From Aurelia coerulea (Eukaryota > Cnidaria > Scyphozoa > Semaeostomeae > Ulmaridae): a stretch of 64,000 nucleotides of DNA. Where the stretch lies: assembly GCA_039566865.1 (NCBI GenBank), contig CM076945.1:8855501-8919500 (forward strand), read 5' to 3'. Positions 20,441 through 32,392 of the stretch are shown one piece after another. A program made the position numbers and the translations under genes. Positions within the stretch are counted from its first letter, which is position 1. Every line of letters begins with the position of its first letter. The notes below the pieces were generated by a model, which was not told the DNA's origin, ran no database searches, and was given only the letters and a program-made list of their open reading frames with translations.

Positions 20441-23327
20441 CTATGAAACTAATTATCTTAAGTCTGAAACTATATTCTAACATAAACACGAATAGAACTT
20501 TAAAAGACCTAAGACTCTGAAGTCCCTAATGTATTGATGAAAGATATTATCAAAATTCTAAAACTATTCTAACTTACTCAATCAAACACGCTGAATATTT
20601 TGGACTTTAAAGTCCTTAAATGAGTCTATGAAACTAATTATCTTTAGTCTGAAACTATATTCTAACATACACGAATAAAACTTTAAAAGACCTAGGACTC
20701 TGAAGTCCCTAATGTGTTGATCAAAGATATTATCAAAATTCTAAAACTATTCTAACTTACTCAATCAAACACACTGAATATTTTGGACTTTAAAGTCCTT
20801 AAATGAGTCTATGAAACTAATTAATTTAAGTCTGAAACTATATTCTAACATGCACGAATAAAACTTTAAAAGACCTCGGACTCTGAAGTCCCTAATGTGT
20901 TGATCAAAGATATAATCAAAATTCTAAAACTACTTTAACTTACTCAATCAAACATGTTGAATATTTTGGACTTTAAAGTCCTTAAATGAGTCTATGAAAC
21001 TAATTAATTTAAGTCTGAAACTATATTCTAACATGCACGAATAAAACTTTAAAAGACCTAGGACTCTGAAGTCCCTAATGTATTGATCAAAGATATTATC
21101 AAAATTCTAAAACTATTCTAACTTACTCAATCAAACACGCTGAATATTTTGGACTTTAAAGTCCTTAAATGAATCTATGAAACTAATTAATTTAAGTCTG
21201 AAACTATATTCTAACATACACGAATAAATTTTATAAGACCTAGGACTCTGAAGTCCCAAATGTATTGATAAAAGATATTATCAAAATTCTATAACTATTT
21301 TAACTTACTCAATCAAACACGTTGAATATTTTGGACTTTAAAGTCCTTAAATGAGTCTATGAAACTAATTAATTTAAGTCTGAAACTATATTCTAACATG
21401 CACGAATAAAACTTTAAAAGACCTAGGACTCTGAAGTCCCTAATGTATTGATCAAAGATATTATCAAAATTCTAAAACTATTCTAACTTACTCAATCAAA
21501 CACGCTGAATATTTTGGACTTTAAAGTCCTTAAATGAATCTATGAAACTAATTAATTTAAGTCTGAAACTATATTCTAACATACACGAATAAATTTTATA
21601 AGACCTAGGACTCTGAAGTCCCAAATGTATTGATAAAAGATATTATCAAAATTCTATAACTATTTTAACTTACTCAATCAAACACGTTGAATATTTTGGA
21701 CTTTAAAGTCCTTAAATGAGTCTATGAAACTAATTAATTTAAGTCTGAAACTATATTCTAACATACACGAATAAAGCTTTAAAAGACCTAGGACTCTGAA
21801 GTCCCTAATGTATTGATCAAAGATATTATCAAAATTCTAAAATTATTCTAACTTACTCAATCAAACACGTTGAATATTTTGGACTTTAAAGTCCTTAAAT
21901 GAGTCTATGAAACTAATTAATTTAAGTCTGAAACTATGTTTTAACATACACGAATAAAACTTTAAAAGACCTAGGACTCTGAAGTCCCTAATGTATTGAT
22001 CAAAGATATTATCAAAATTCTAAAACTATTCTAACTTACTCAATCAAACACGCTGAATATTTTGGACTTTAAAGTCCTTAAATGAATCTATGAAACTAAT
22101 TAATTTAAGTCTGAAACTATATTCTAACATACACGAATAAATTTTATAAGACCTAGGACTCTGAAGTCCCAAATGTATTGATCAAAGATATTATCAAAAT
22201 TCTATAACTATTTTAACTTACTCAATCAAACACGTTGAATATTTTGGACTTTAAAGTCCTTAAATGAGTCTATGAAACTAATTAATTTAAGTCTGAAACT
22301 ATATTCTAACATACACGAATAAAGCTTTAAAAGACCTAGGACTCTGAAGTCCCTAATGTATTGATCAAAGATATTATCAAAATTCTAAAATTATTCTAAC
22401 TTACTCAATCAAACACGTTGAATATTTTGGACTTTAAAGTCCTTAAATGAGTCTATGAAACTAATTAATTTAAGTCTGAAACTATGTTTTAACATACACG
22501 AATAAAACTTTAAAAGACCTAGGACTCTGAAGTCCCTAATGTATTGATCAAAGATATTATCAAAATTCTAAAATTATTCTAACTTACTCAATCAAACACG
22601 TTGAATATTTTGGACTTTAAAGTCCTTAAATGAGTCTATGAAACTAATTAATTTAAGTCTGAAACTATATTCTAACATACACGAATAAAGCTTTAAAAGA
22701 CCTAGGACTCTGAAGTCCCTAATGTATTGATCAAAGATATTATCAAAATTCTAAAATTATTCTAACTTACTCAATCAAACACGTTGAATATTTTGGACTT
22801 TAAAGTCCTTAAATGAGTCTATGAAACTAATTAATTCAAGTCTGAAACTATACTCTAACATGCACGAATAAATTTTAAAAGACCTAGGACTCTGAAGTCC
22901 CAAATGTATTGATAAAAGATATTATCAAAATTCTATAACTATTCTAACTTACTCAATCAAAAAAGCTGAATATTTTGGACTTTAAAGTCCTTAAATGAGT
23001 CTATGAAACTAATTATCTTAAGTCTGAAACTATGTTTTAACATACACGAATAAAACTTTAAAAGACCTATTTCTGTTTTGTTTGTTTGTTTGTTTGTTTG
23101 TTTGTTTGTTTTTCCTTTTTTGTTTTACAATAATTCACCTACTAAGCTGGCGTATGCTAGCGTCTGCCAAAATGGAATGGTGCCATGGTACACAAAGTGC
23201 TTAATAAGATTGCTGTTAAAGGAATTGTCAAGTGCCGTTCATAGCTAGAACCAGATGACGTCATGTCTATTTCTGCTATGGACGGCACAGAATATTGTAT
23301 TTGTATATTGTTGAGTTTTAACTTTGA

Positions 23328-23361
<34 letters not shown>

Positions 23362-23875
23362 CCTAGGACTCTGAAGTCCCTAATGTATTGATCAAAGATA
23401 TTATCAAAATTCTAAAATTATTCTAACTTACTCAATCAAACACGTTGAATATTTTGGACTTTAAAGTCCTTAAATGAGTCTATGAAACTAATTATCTTAA
23501 GTCTGAAACTATATTCTAACATACACGAAGAAAACTTTAAAAGACCTAGGACTCTGAAGTCCCTAATGTATTGATCAAAGATATTATCAAAATTCCAAAA
23601 CTATTTTAACTTACTCAATCAAACACGCTGAATATTTTGGACTTTAAAGTCCTTAAATGAGTCCATGAAACTAATCAATTTAAGTCTGAAACTATATTCT
23701 AACTTACACGAATAAAACTTTAAAAGACCTAGGACTTTGAAGTCCCTAATGTATTGATCAAGATATTATCAAAATTCTAAAACTATTCTAACTTACTCAA
23801 TCAAACACGCTGAATATTTTGGACTTTAAAGTCCTTAAATGAGTCTATGAAACTAATTATCTTTAGTTTGAAGCT
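20440..23875. repeat. 183-bp satellite array, 17 copies, one interrupted
   Basis: The perfect 14-bp palindrome GGACTTTAAAGTCC occurs at 20602, 20785, 20968, 21151, 21333, 21516, 21698, 21881, 22064, 22246, 22429, 22612, 22795, 22977, 23456, 23639 and 23821. Spacing is 182-183 bp, except where 23070-23355 is inserted. Each unit also holds the near-palindrome GGACTCTGAAGTCC halfway between. A 182-bp variant (with AAATTTTATAAGACC and CCCAAATGTATTG) recurs at 21333, 21698 and 22246, and a related one at 22977, showing higher-order duplication. Confidence 0.95.
23070..23355 (+). mobile_element. Poly(A) retroposon inside the satellite
   Basis: A 286-bp insert starts near a (TTTG)n run and ends in GATAT plus about 25 A. 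It is flanked by AAAAGACCTA on both sides (23060-23069 and 23356-23365), and the satellite resumes exactly after it. Target duplication plus poly(A) indicate LINE-machinery retroposition. No RNA polymerase III boxes were recognised, so SINE, truncated LINE or processed transcript all remain possible. Confidence 0.75.
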
Positions 23876-24160
23876 GTTAACGTATCTACGATCAGAACTA
23901 CTTGCCACTGGAACTTGAATTCTGTTTCAACAGCAAGTAAATCATGAATGAGAATCGAATGTGGAATTCCCGTTCCCATACAACCCTTTACCAGCTTTTT
24001 CCTAATTACTTGGTTGATGGGTGATTTTACCAAACAAAATATTTTACATCTGCGTTGGCCTTTGACTGATAAAGGTCAGCATTTCAGTTTTGAATATCAG
24101 CTGCAAATTTTATTCCACAGCCCATCAAACGTGTTACGGTACACCAATGAAAAAACTATC
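23876..24160. other. Spacer between satellite and tandem array, no gene seen
   Basis: Short sequence with a 74-codon frame lacking recognisable motifs; treated as non-coding. Confidence 0.35.
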
Positions 24161-24438
24161 CCTTCCCCATAAAAAACAGCACAAAAATATTTCCGCAGCA
24201 AGCCATGCCCTGGAAAATGCTCATTGCGAAAGAACAAGTAAATTGGTTCTCTTTGCGTTATCTTTCGGATACCACGAGTTCCTTTCTGCATTGCTTCCAT
24301 TTCATTATCATTATGTAAAGCAGCAATTGCCCCTGCAAAAAATAATCTCAGTTTTGAAGCAATGGTCTAGACTCATTACATAAGTCTCAGTATAAATATT
24401 GAACCAATAAACGAATACAAGGAATAATGATCATAGTT

Positions 24439-24591
24439 CAGGGCCATAGGAAGAAGCTTCGGATTGGGGGCAATTGTTTTCAAAATAATTGAGAACAATA
24501 CATCTAATTAAGTCATGTGACGTAGCACCATTGTTTTAAATTTTTATAGGGGGCTTGAGCCCCCCCCCCCCCCCCGCTTCCTACGGGCCTG
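24439..24591. mobile_element. 153-bp hAT-like MITE
   Basis: The termini CAGGGCCATAGGAAGAAGC and CAGGCCCGTAGGAAGC (right, read inward) are inverted repeats. CATAGTT lies on both sides (24432-24438, 24592-24598), a 7-bp match rather than the usual 8. It is inserted between landmarks of the first array unit. Confidence 0.7.
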
Positions 24592-25588
24592 CATAGTTTG
24601 GAAGCTTTGAACATTTATAATCTATAATTTGTGTAAACATAGCAAAGATCCTAATTCATTTCATGAGGTAGGCCCTAATGAGCTTTGATATAACTATCCC
24701 TTTGGCCTAGCGTGAATAAATATATAATGAGAAGAAAATTCAGCTGTAAAGACTTGATATATTACCAAATACAACTGCGTGTGATTTTCATTTACGGTCA
24801 TTGACATCCACCATTTGAAATCGAAGCACATCATAGTACCAGTACTTCTCCGTTCTCAGTTTCTGAAAAAAACACGGTGCGGCTAACTGCTCCAATGAAA
24901 CTGCTCTCGTCATACAAAATTGCACTGACACTTCTCCGATTCTTAGTGTCCGCAAAAAAAGCAAGGCGCAATAGATAAAAGCTCCGCGAGCTGGCTCGGT
25001 GAAACATTATTCCTCGTAAGAAACAGCATAAAAATGCTTCTCCTCTCCCAGTGTTCGCAAAAATGCATAGCGCAAAGGGGAAAATGTCGCAAACTGCCAC
25101 AATAATGAAGACAACGTTCGCTTCGCTATGCAAAAACAGAACAAATATTCTTCGCAGCAAATCATGTCCTCGAAAATGCTCAATGCAAAAGAACAAAAAA
25201 TTAGTTCAATCCATCTTTGCGTTATCTTCCGGATGCTAGGAGTTCCTCTCTGCATTGCTTCCATTTCATTATCATTATGTTAAGCAGCAATTGCCCCTGC
25301 AAAAAATAATCTCAGTTTTGAAGTAATGGCCTAGACTCATTACATAAGTCTCAGTATAAATATTGAACGAATAAACGAATACAAGGAATCACATCTTAAT
25401 TCTGGTAATGATCGATCATAGTTAGAAAGCTTTGGAGATTCATAATCTATAATTTGTGTAAAAAATAGCAAAAGTCCTAATTCATTTCATGAGGTAGGCC
25501 CAAATGAGCTTTGATATAACCATCCCTTTGGCCAAGCGTAAATAAATATATAACGAGAAGAATTCTGCTGTAAAGATTTGATATACCG

Positions 25589-26189
25589 GGTGCGCCAAAA
25601 TAAACTATGCACGTTTGGCAGGCCACAATAAATTGTACACAGGTCCGATTTTGGAAATTTATGACTTAATCGTTAGCAGAAAGCCTGAATTAGATACTGG
25701 GATTTTTGCAAATTTTTTCATTTTCAGTTTTTAGAGCTAGAAGCGAGTTTCCTAAAATGTTAGCTTTCGAAAAAGTCTGAAAACGATAAAAAAACATTGA
25801 TCAAGTTTTCCAAAGAATCGACATGAATTGGCAAAGAGAGAACTTGTTCTTGGTGATTTGGAATTTGAAAATCGACCAATTGTAATCTGCTGTACGAGAA
25901 TTCGTACTAAACCCCCAAATCCCCCTGAAAACGTTTTCTCTTTGTGCATTCATGTTGAATCTTTCAAAATTTGATCGACGTTTTTTGATCGTTTTCAATG
26001 TTTTCGAAAACGAGCATTTTAAGAAACTCGCTTCTGGCTCTAAAAACTGACAACGGAAAAATTTGCAAACAGTCCTAGAATCTAATTCAGGCTTTCTGCT
26101 AACGATTAAGTCATAAATCTTCAAAATCGGTTCAGTGTACGATTTATTGTGGCCTGCCAAACGTGCATAGTTTATTTTGGCGCACCCGG
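25589..26189. mobile_element. ~0.6-kb TA-flanked fold-back transposon (Tc1/mariner-like insertion)
   Basis: The arms start CCGGGTGCGCCAAAATAAAC on both ends read inward and stay alignable for about 180 bp (GTTTGGCAGGCCACAATAAA, ATGACTTAATCGTTAGCAG). TA borders each side. Paralogous array units show the empty site GATATATTACC, matching one TA duplicated on insertion. No transposase is present. Bounds are good to a base or two. Confidence 0.82.
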
Positions 26190-28750
26190 TATTACCAAAA
26201 ACAACTGCGTGTGATCATTTTTTACGGTCACCGACATCCACCACTCGAAAGCGAAGCACAGCATAGTACCAGTACTTCTCCGTTCTCAGTTTCTGAAAAA
26301 AGCACGGTGCGGCTAACTGCTGCAATGAAACTGCTCTCGTCATACAAAATTGCACAGACACTTCTCCGATTCTTAGTGTCTGTAAAAAAAGCAAGGCGCA
26401 ATAGATAAAAGCTCCGCGAGCTGGCTCGGTGAAACATTATTCCTTGTAAGAAACAGCATCAAAATGCTTCTCTTCTCCCAGTGTTCGCAAAAATGCATAG
26501 TGCAAAAGGGAAAATGTCGCAAACTGCCACAATAATGAACGTTCGCTTCGCTATGCAAAAACAGAAAAAATAATCTTCGCAGCAAATCATGCCCTCAGAA
26601 ATGCTCAATGCAACTTCCGGATGCCAGGAGTTCCTCTCTGCATTGCTTCCATTTCATTATCATTATGTTAAGCAGCAATTGCCCCTGCAAAAAATAATCT
26701 CAGTTTTGAAGTAATGGCCTAAACTCATTACATAAGTCTCAGTATAAATATTGAACGAATACAAGGAATCACATCTTACGTCTAGTAATGATCTATCATA
26801 TTTTGAAAGCTTTGAGCATTCATAATCTATAACTTGTGTAAAAATAGCAAAAGTCCTAATTCATTTCAAGAGCTAGGCCATAGCAAGCTTTGACATAACC
26901 ATCCCTTTTGCCTAGCATAGATAAATATATAATGAGAAGAATTCTACTGTAAAAACTTGATATATTACCAAAAAACAACTGCGTGTGAATGTGATCAACA
27001 TTTATCGTTATTGACGTCCACCACTCGAAATCGAAGCACAGCATAGTACCAGTACTTCTCCGATTCTCAGTGTCCGCAGAAAAGCACGGCGCAATGGAAA
27101 AAACTCTGCGAACTGGCTCAGTAAAACTTTATTCCTTACAGCATAAAAATGCTTCTCTTCTCCCCGTGTTCGCAAAAACGCATGGCGCAAAGGGGAATTT
27201 GTCGCTAACTGCCACGATAATGAAGACAACGTTCGTTTCTCCATGAAAAAACAGCACAAAACCATGCCCTCTAGAACGCTCAATGCAAAAGAACAAGAAA
27301 ATAAGTCCAAGCCTTCTTTGCGTCCTCTTCCGGATGCCAGGAGTTCCTCTCTCTGTGTTGCTTCCATTTCATTATTATGTTAAGCAGCAATTGCCCCTGC
27401 AAAAAATAATCTCACTTTAGAAGTAATGGTCTAGACTCATTAAATAAGTCTCATTTTACATATTGAACGAATACAAGGAATCACATCTTACGTCTAGTAA
27501 TGATCTATCATATTTTGAAAGCTTTGAACATTCATAATTTACAACTTGATGTGTAAAGATAGCAAAAATCCTAATTCAATTCACGAGGTAGGCCACAATG
27601 AGCTTTGATGCAACTATCCCTTTGGCCTAGCGTAAATAAATATATAATGAGAAGAATTCTGCTGTAAAGAATTGATATATTACCAGTGTGTGATCATCGT
27701 TTACGGTTATTGACATCCACCACTCGAAATTGAAGCACATCATAGAGCCAATGCTTGTAATACTTCTCCGTTCTCAGTTTCTCAAAAAAACCGTGCCGCT
27801 AACTGCTGCAATGAAACCGCTTGCGTCATATAAAATTGCACAGACACTTCTCCGATTCTCAGAATCCGCAAAAAAGGCACGGCGCAATGAGAAAAGCTCC
27901 GTGGTGAGCTGGCTCGGTGAAACTTTATTCCTCATAAGAAACGGCAGAAAAATGCTTCTCTTCTCCCCGTGTTCGCAAAAACGCATGGCGCAAAGGGGAA
28001 AATGTCGCTAGCTGCCGCAGTAATGAAAACAACGTTCGCTTCGTTATGCAAAAAAAAGCACAAATATTATTCGCAGCAAACCATGCCCTCAAAAATGCTC
28101 CATACAAAAGAACAAGAAACTGTAAGTCCAAGCCTTCTTTGTGTTCTCTTCCGGATGCCAGGAGTTCCTCTCTCTCTCTGCGTTGCTTCCATTTCATTAT
28201 TATGTTAAGCAGCAATTGCCCCTACAAAGAAATAATCTCAGTTTTGAAGTAATGGCCTAGACTCATTACATAAGTCTCAGTATAAATATTGAACGAATAC
28301 AAGGAATCACTTCTTAAGTCTAATAATGACTGATCATATTTTGAAAGCTTTGAACATTCATAATCAATAATTTGTGTAAAGATAGCAAAGATCCTAATTT
28401 TTCAAGAGCTAGGCCGTAACTAGCTTTGTTATAGCCATCCCTTTGGCCTAATGCAAATAAATAAATAAATAGCGAGGAGAATTCTGCTGTGAAGGACTTG
28501 ATATAATACCAAAATACAACTGCGTTTGATCATCATTTGCATTATGTCATCCACCACTCGAAATCACAGCACAGCATTGAACCAATGCTTCTCCGTTCTC
28601 AGTTTCCGAAACCACTCGCGTTATAAAACCGCAAAGACACTGTTCAGTGTCAGCAAAACGCGCAGTGCAAAATAGAAAACGCTGCGGACTGGCGTGACGG
28701 TGCAAAATGTGAAAGCTGAAAGACACTGGAACGAGTGATGGAATCTTCAC

Positions 28751-30519
28751 TTAAAGTGAACAAGTCTTGATGTCGAACGAACGAAACACGTTCTAATAGA
28801 CGGAAGCGACGAGATTGTTGTAGGCCGTATAGGCCGTCCTAAAGGCTGGTTTCTGGACAGTGAAATTTTTTCCAAGCAAGGAGAAAATTCACTGAAGTTT
28901 CATAAATGAACATTATTTTATGTATTCGCATATCAACTAACCAAACAGAACTGCACACTTGAATGATTCCCCTGCTTGTTAAATTGCACTGCCTAGGAAC
29001 CAGCCTTGAAAGCGCTCTTTGTTAAAGTCGGTAAAACGCTACGCGAAACTAAACCAAAGAGCGCTTGGAGCTCGTATAACGATACGAAGCTCATGATTGT
29101 TAAAATTTACAGACTGAAACCTGGTATAAAACAACGTGGGATTAGATTTCAATACAAGCTTCGATCTGAAAAAAAACTTCATACTTCGCCAAACACAAAG
29201 TTAGAAATTCGGTAAATATTTTCATCTGGCACTGGTCACAGCAAATAGTTAGATTATATCCGAAAGACGAGAAACGAGCGTAATCATAGTGCACCTTATT
29301 TGACAATAGCCAATCAGAGAACCCATTATTATTTTGATCAGGTAAAATTTCGTCTGTTACTGTTCACAACCAGCGTCAGTGCATTTTACCAAGTTGAAAA
29401 CGTAGTTGGCACTCTGCATTGCAAATTCAAATCGGTGCACTCTAACCTCTCTTGCAGATCACCTAATGATTTGTTGCCACCAGTGCCAGACGAAAAAAAG
29501 AACAAATAGGAACGACAGAGCTCGGGTTCTTCAAAGCTGACTGCAACTGGAAACGTTTTTCCTGCCGCTGCCAGGATAATGCTGCTCCGCTTTATGACAA
29601 TTGAGGTCTTCCGGGGTAACATGGCCGCCTTATCTGAAAAGCGTCATGGAAAATAGCCTTGATGGAGTCAGCTTTGAGAACCCGAGAACCCGCGCCGAAT
29701 TCAACAACAGTTTCTCAGCACAGGTAAAATAACCGTGAAATACAGCACAGTATAGAAATGTAGCATTTCGCGTTGAGGTATTTTCATCAAAATAGAACGA
29801 ACAGTATAGTGTGGGACAATATGGTCAGCTGTGGTATTCTTGCATCTTTTTTTGTCAGCGATCGCATGCTGTATTTCCACAGGGAAATTAGGCAGTAGTT
29901 ATTGCTAAACTAAAATTTATCTTTCTTTGCCCCTCTACATTTGGTCATTTTTGCATCTTATAGTCCCCCGTAAATAGCAAAAAGGTCAGCTACAAAACAG
30001 GGGACAGAGATATAAACATGACCAACAGCACAGGAAACAAAGAATGAAATTTTCACTTGTAGCAACAATTATTTTCTGGTGTCTTTGTGGTATTTTTTTG
30101 CTACTACTGTCTGTCGTATTTCATATCTGTTTTACACGTGCAACGCGAGAAACTGCAATGCAAACCAGGGTTATGTGGGACAAATGGAAATTTAGAACAT
30201 TTCTTTTTTGTTGAAAATTTCTTCTCAAAAGCATGCAATAAGTTATCGAGTGAAAGAGATGTCCTGAATTTCCTGAATCTTCTCCCAAATCCTCCCTATT
30301 TGCCCTAAAAATATTGACTCACGTGCCAAAATGAGAAATGGCTGAATTCTCAAAGAAAGCAACCTTGGAAACACGAGGAGGGCATTCAGCAATGACACAA
30401 TTCTTTATGACAATCTTGAGAGCACTCCAAAGAGAGTTGTCTCTCATTTCGCAGCAACATTCTCAGCTACTCCTGACTTCAAAGTCTCTGTTTTTCAGAT
30501 CCTCGGTCTCTCTCCTCAG
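28751..30519. other. Intergenic stretch, no gene recognised
   Basis: Several 60-78-codon frames on both strands (for example 29006-29215 +, 29386-29622 -) have no motif or splice context I can defend. Part of about 30480-30550 (CTCAGTTAAAGTCTCTGTTC) recurs near 41075-41110, so it is repeat-related. Confidence 0.35.
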
Positions 30520-30759
30520 TTAAAGTCTCTGTTCTTCAAGTTCTCCAAAGTTCTGTCGTGGAAATTCCGTAAATCTGCTCATTAAATATTCCTCATGTCT
30601 GTATTTACTTTCCAAAGTGCTCGCTGATATCATGTAGTCCTTTTTATATCCATTTCTTGCAAGTTGTTCCAACAAATTGACAAAGTGCGGCTGACAGTCT
30701 TCACAATTTCTTAGGAGCATGGTTCTTGCACAACCGACCTCTGAGCTCTCTCCTCCAAA
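30520..30759 (-). CDS. Possible terminal exon of an unidentified gene
   Basis: An acceptor-like GATATTTTAG is followed on the minus strand by an open frame (FGGESSEVGCARTMLLRN, then CEDCQPHFVNLLEQLARNG) that ends at a stop. Composition is protein-like and amphipathic. Against it, the last ~50 bp recur at about 41070-41120, so this may be a dispersed gene fragment or repeat. No upstream exon was identified. Function is unknown. Confidence 0.3.
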   Translation of the reverse strand, partial: FGGESSEVGCARTMLLRNCEDCQPHFVNLLEQLARNGYKKDYMISASTLESKYRHEEYLMSRFTEFPRQNFGELEEQRL

Positions 30760-31026
30760 CTAAAATATCATTTTGGTCAGCATGAAAACATCAGAACGAA
30801 AACAAAGAACGCGAATTCCCAGAAGGATGCAAGCAGCATGCAGAACCAAGTACCAATCAATAACAATTTCTAAGTATCTCGGGATTCGGGAGCTATAGAT
30901 GTTTGTGATTGGCTGAGCAGTGGTTTGAGTGGCAGTGCACGCCGCAATGTTAATGCAATTCACGTGAAAATCTCAGCTATCATCGTCATCGTCAGGTCAT
31001 GGCATGATGGTATTGCCAGGAGTGGG

Positions 31027-31093
31027 CCAACCTCGTCCCCAGGGCCTTTTGTCGTTTTGGGACGGAGACGAAAGGCCCTGGGGACGAGGTTGG
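31027..31093. repeat. 67-bp hairpin, perfect 23-bp arms
   Basis: CCAACCTCGTCCCCAGGGCC and the following TTT pair perfectly with AAAGGCCCTGGGGACGAGGTTGG around a 21-bp loop. It is probably a tiny MITE. No clear target duplication was read. Confidence 0.75.
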
Positions 31094-31359
31094 GGGCGGG
31101 CATGTCACACTGGGAGATGGTCCTACCTTTGTCCGAAAGCCAGTAATTCATGAAAAATTTTGCACCTCCTTTGTCCCAAAAACTGGTTGTTTTTTGGCAA
31201 ATTTCCAGTTATTTTTCATCAATTTGGAGGACAATTTTAACGTCATGTATAACTGATGATGTTTGTCGCCAAATCCGGTAGTTTCGACCGACTACTGTTT
31301 TCGAAAGCAAGTATAGTGATTATAGATATGAGAGTACAAGTGTTCAAAAACCGGTTGCC

Positions 31360-31575
31360 GGATAATGGTAAGACCGCTTTTGTGAAAAATTCGAAATTCT
31401 GGCCTTTTTTCAGAAATTTGCCGGACAAAGGTCAAACCGCTTTAGTGAAAAATTGGAATTTCTGGTCTTTTTTCCGTAAATTTAGCGGACAATTGTAGAA
31501 CCGCTTATGTGAAAATTTGAAATACTGGTCTTTTCTGCTTAAGTTTGGCGGACAAAGGGAGAACCAGCTTACAGG
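31360..31575. repeat. Short tandem repeat, ~64-bp unit
   Basis: GGTAAGACCGCTTTTGTGAA, GGTCAAACCGCTTTAGTGAA, TGTAGAACCGCTTATGTGAA and GGGAGAACCAGCTTA recur at 61-64-bp spacing, each followed by TCTGG(C/T)CTTTT. Related single pieces lie at 31145-31230 and 31660-31760. Confidence 0.65.
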
Positions 31576-32392
31576 TAAACTTCAGAATTTTGATTAGGTA
31601 GGAGGTTAGAAAACTTGATGTTTGTGACAAATTATGGAATAGGAAGATTTATATTGAAATTTATCTTTGTCCCAAAAACCGGTTGCTTTGGGCACGAAAG
31701 TCGTACTATTTGGTAAAGCGCCGGTTCTTTTTCCAATTCCTCCGGACAAACATGGGGTCAAATATTTTACAGTCTTTACAGTACTTGCCCGCCCCTGCAT
31801 GGCTCACGGGTTACATACAGCGTATGATTGTAGAATTGATAAAATAAGTGTTATATACAGCCTTTGTTTTCTTTCTTTTCGTCGTTCTTCTGTCTGTTGT
31901 GATGTCTTCTCCTGATCTAACCTCCACTAAAAATATTACACATTTTTTTGTAAGAAACTGGTTTATAAGAAACTAGTACTACGATGACCAAAAATTTAAA
32001 AAAAATCTAGTACTACACTCAAGAACAGTTAAGAAACTCTTAAAATTCAATTTCTGTATGTGTCTCTTTTATTCTATGTCTCTCTAACAACGGTACCTTC
32101 ATCTTTTTACTTTTAACTGCAAAAATTGGTAACTTTTTGACTGAGTGTGCATGGCTTATTCGTGATGACAATGTCAATGTAAAATGGAAGCCCTTTGTCG
32201 AGAAGAAGCCTCAAATTTGAACCTTGGGTAGTTAGACACTGCTGGTGTGCTTCTATGGAGGAGCGCTGGATAATATGTATCTGCGGGGGAAATTTTTTGT
32301 AGGACTGCGGAGGAGACATTTTCGTTCTTTTGATATCTTCTCCGTTTGAAGAAGATATTTGATATGAAGGTGAAGAACAAGCACATTTCAAG
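31576..32392. promoter_or_regulatory. GPCR 5' flank
   Basis: The region upstream of the GPCR start codon. No gene was recognised on either strand, and no clear core-promoter motif. A regulatory role is assumed from position only. Confidence 0.25.

Larger units (their letters stand above)
24160..28720. repeat. Tandem array of five ~0.7-1-kb units
   Basis: The landmark CTTCCATTTCATTA followed by AAGCAGCAATTGCCCCT occurs near 24295, 25260, 26648, 27363 and 28188. Each unit also has CCACTCGAAA with GTACTTCTCCGTTCTC, and TTCGCAAAAACGCATGGCGC-type blocks that are themselves repeated within the unit. Spacings (966, 1388, 716 and 829 bp) differ through indels, including the insertion at 25589-26189. 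Minus-strand frames of 60-120 codons recur in several units but differ in length and frame and hold no known domain. Confidence 0.8.

Noticed and set aside
29386..29622. 78-codon minus frame
   Set aside because: No recognisable family, no splice or neighbour support.
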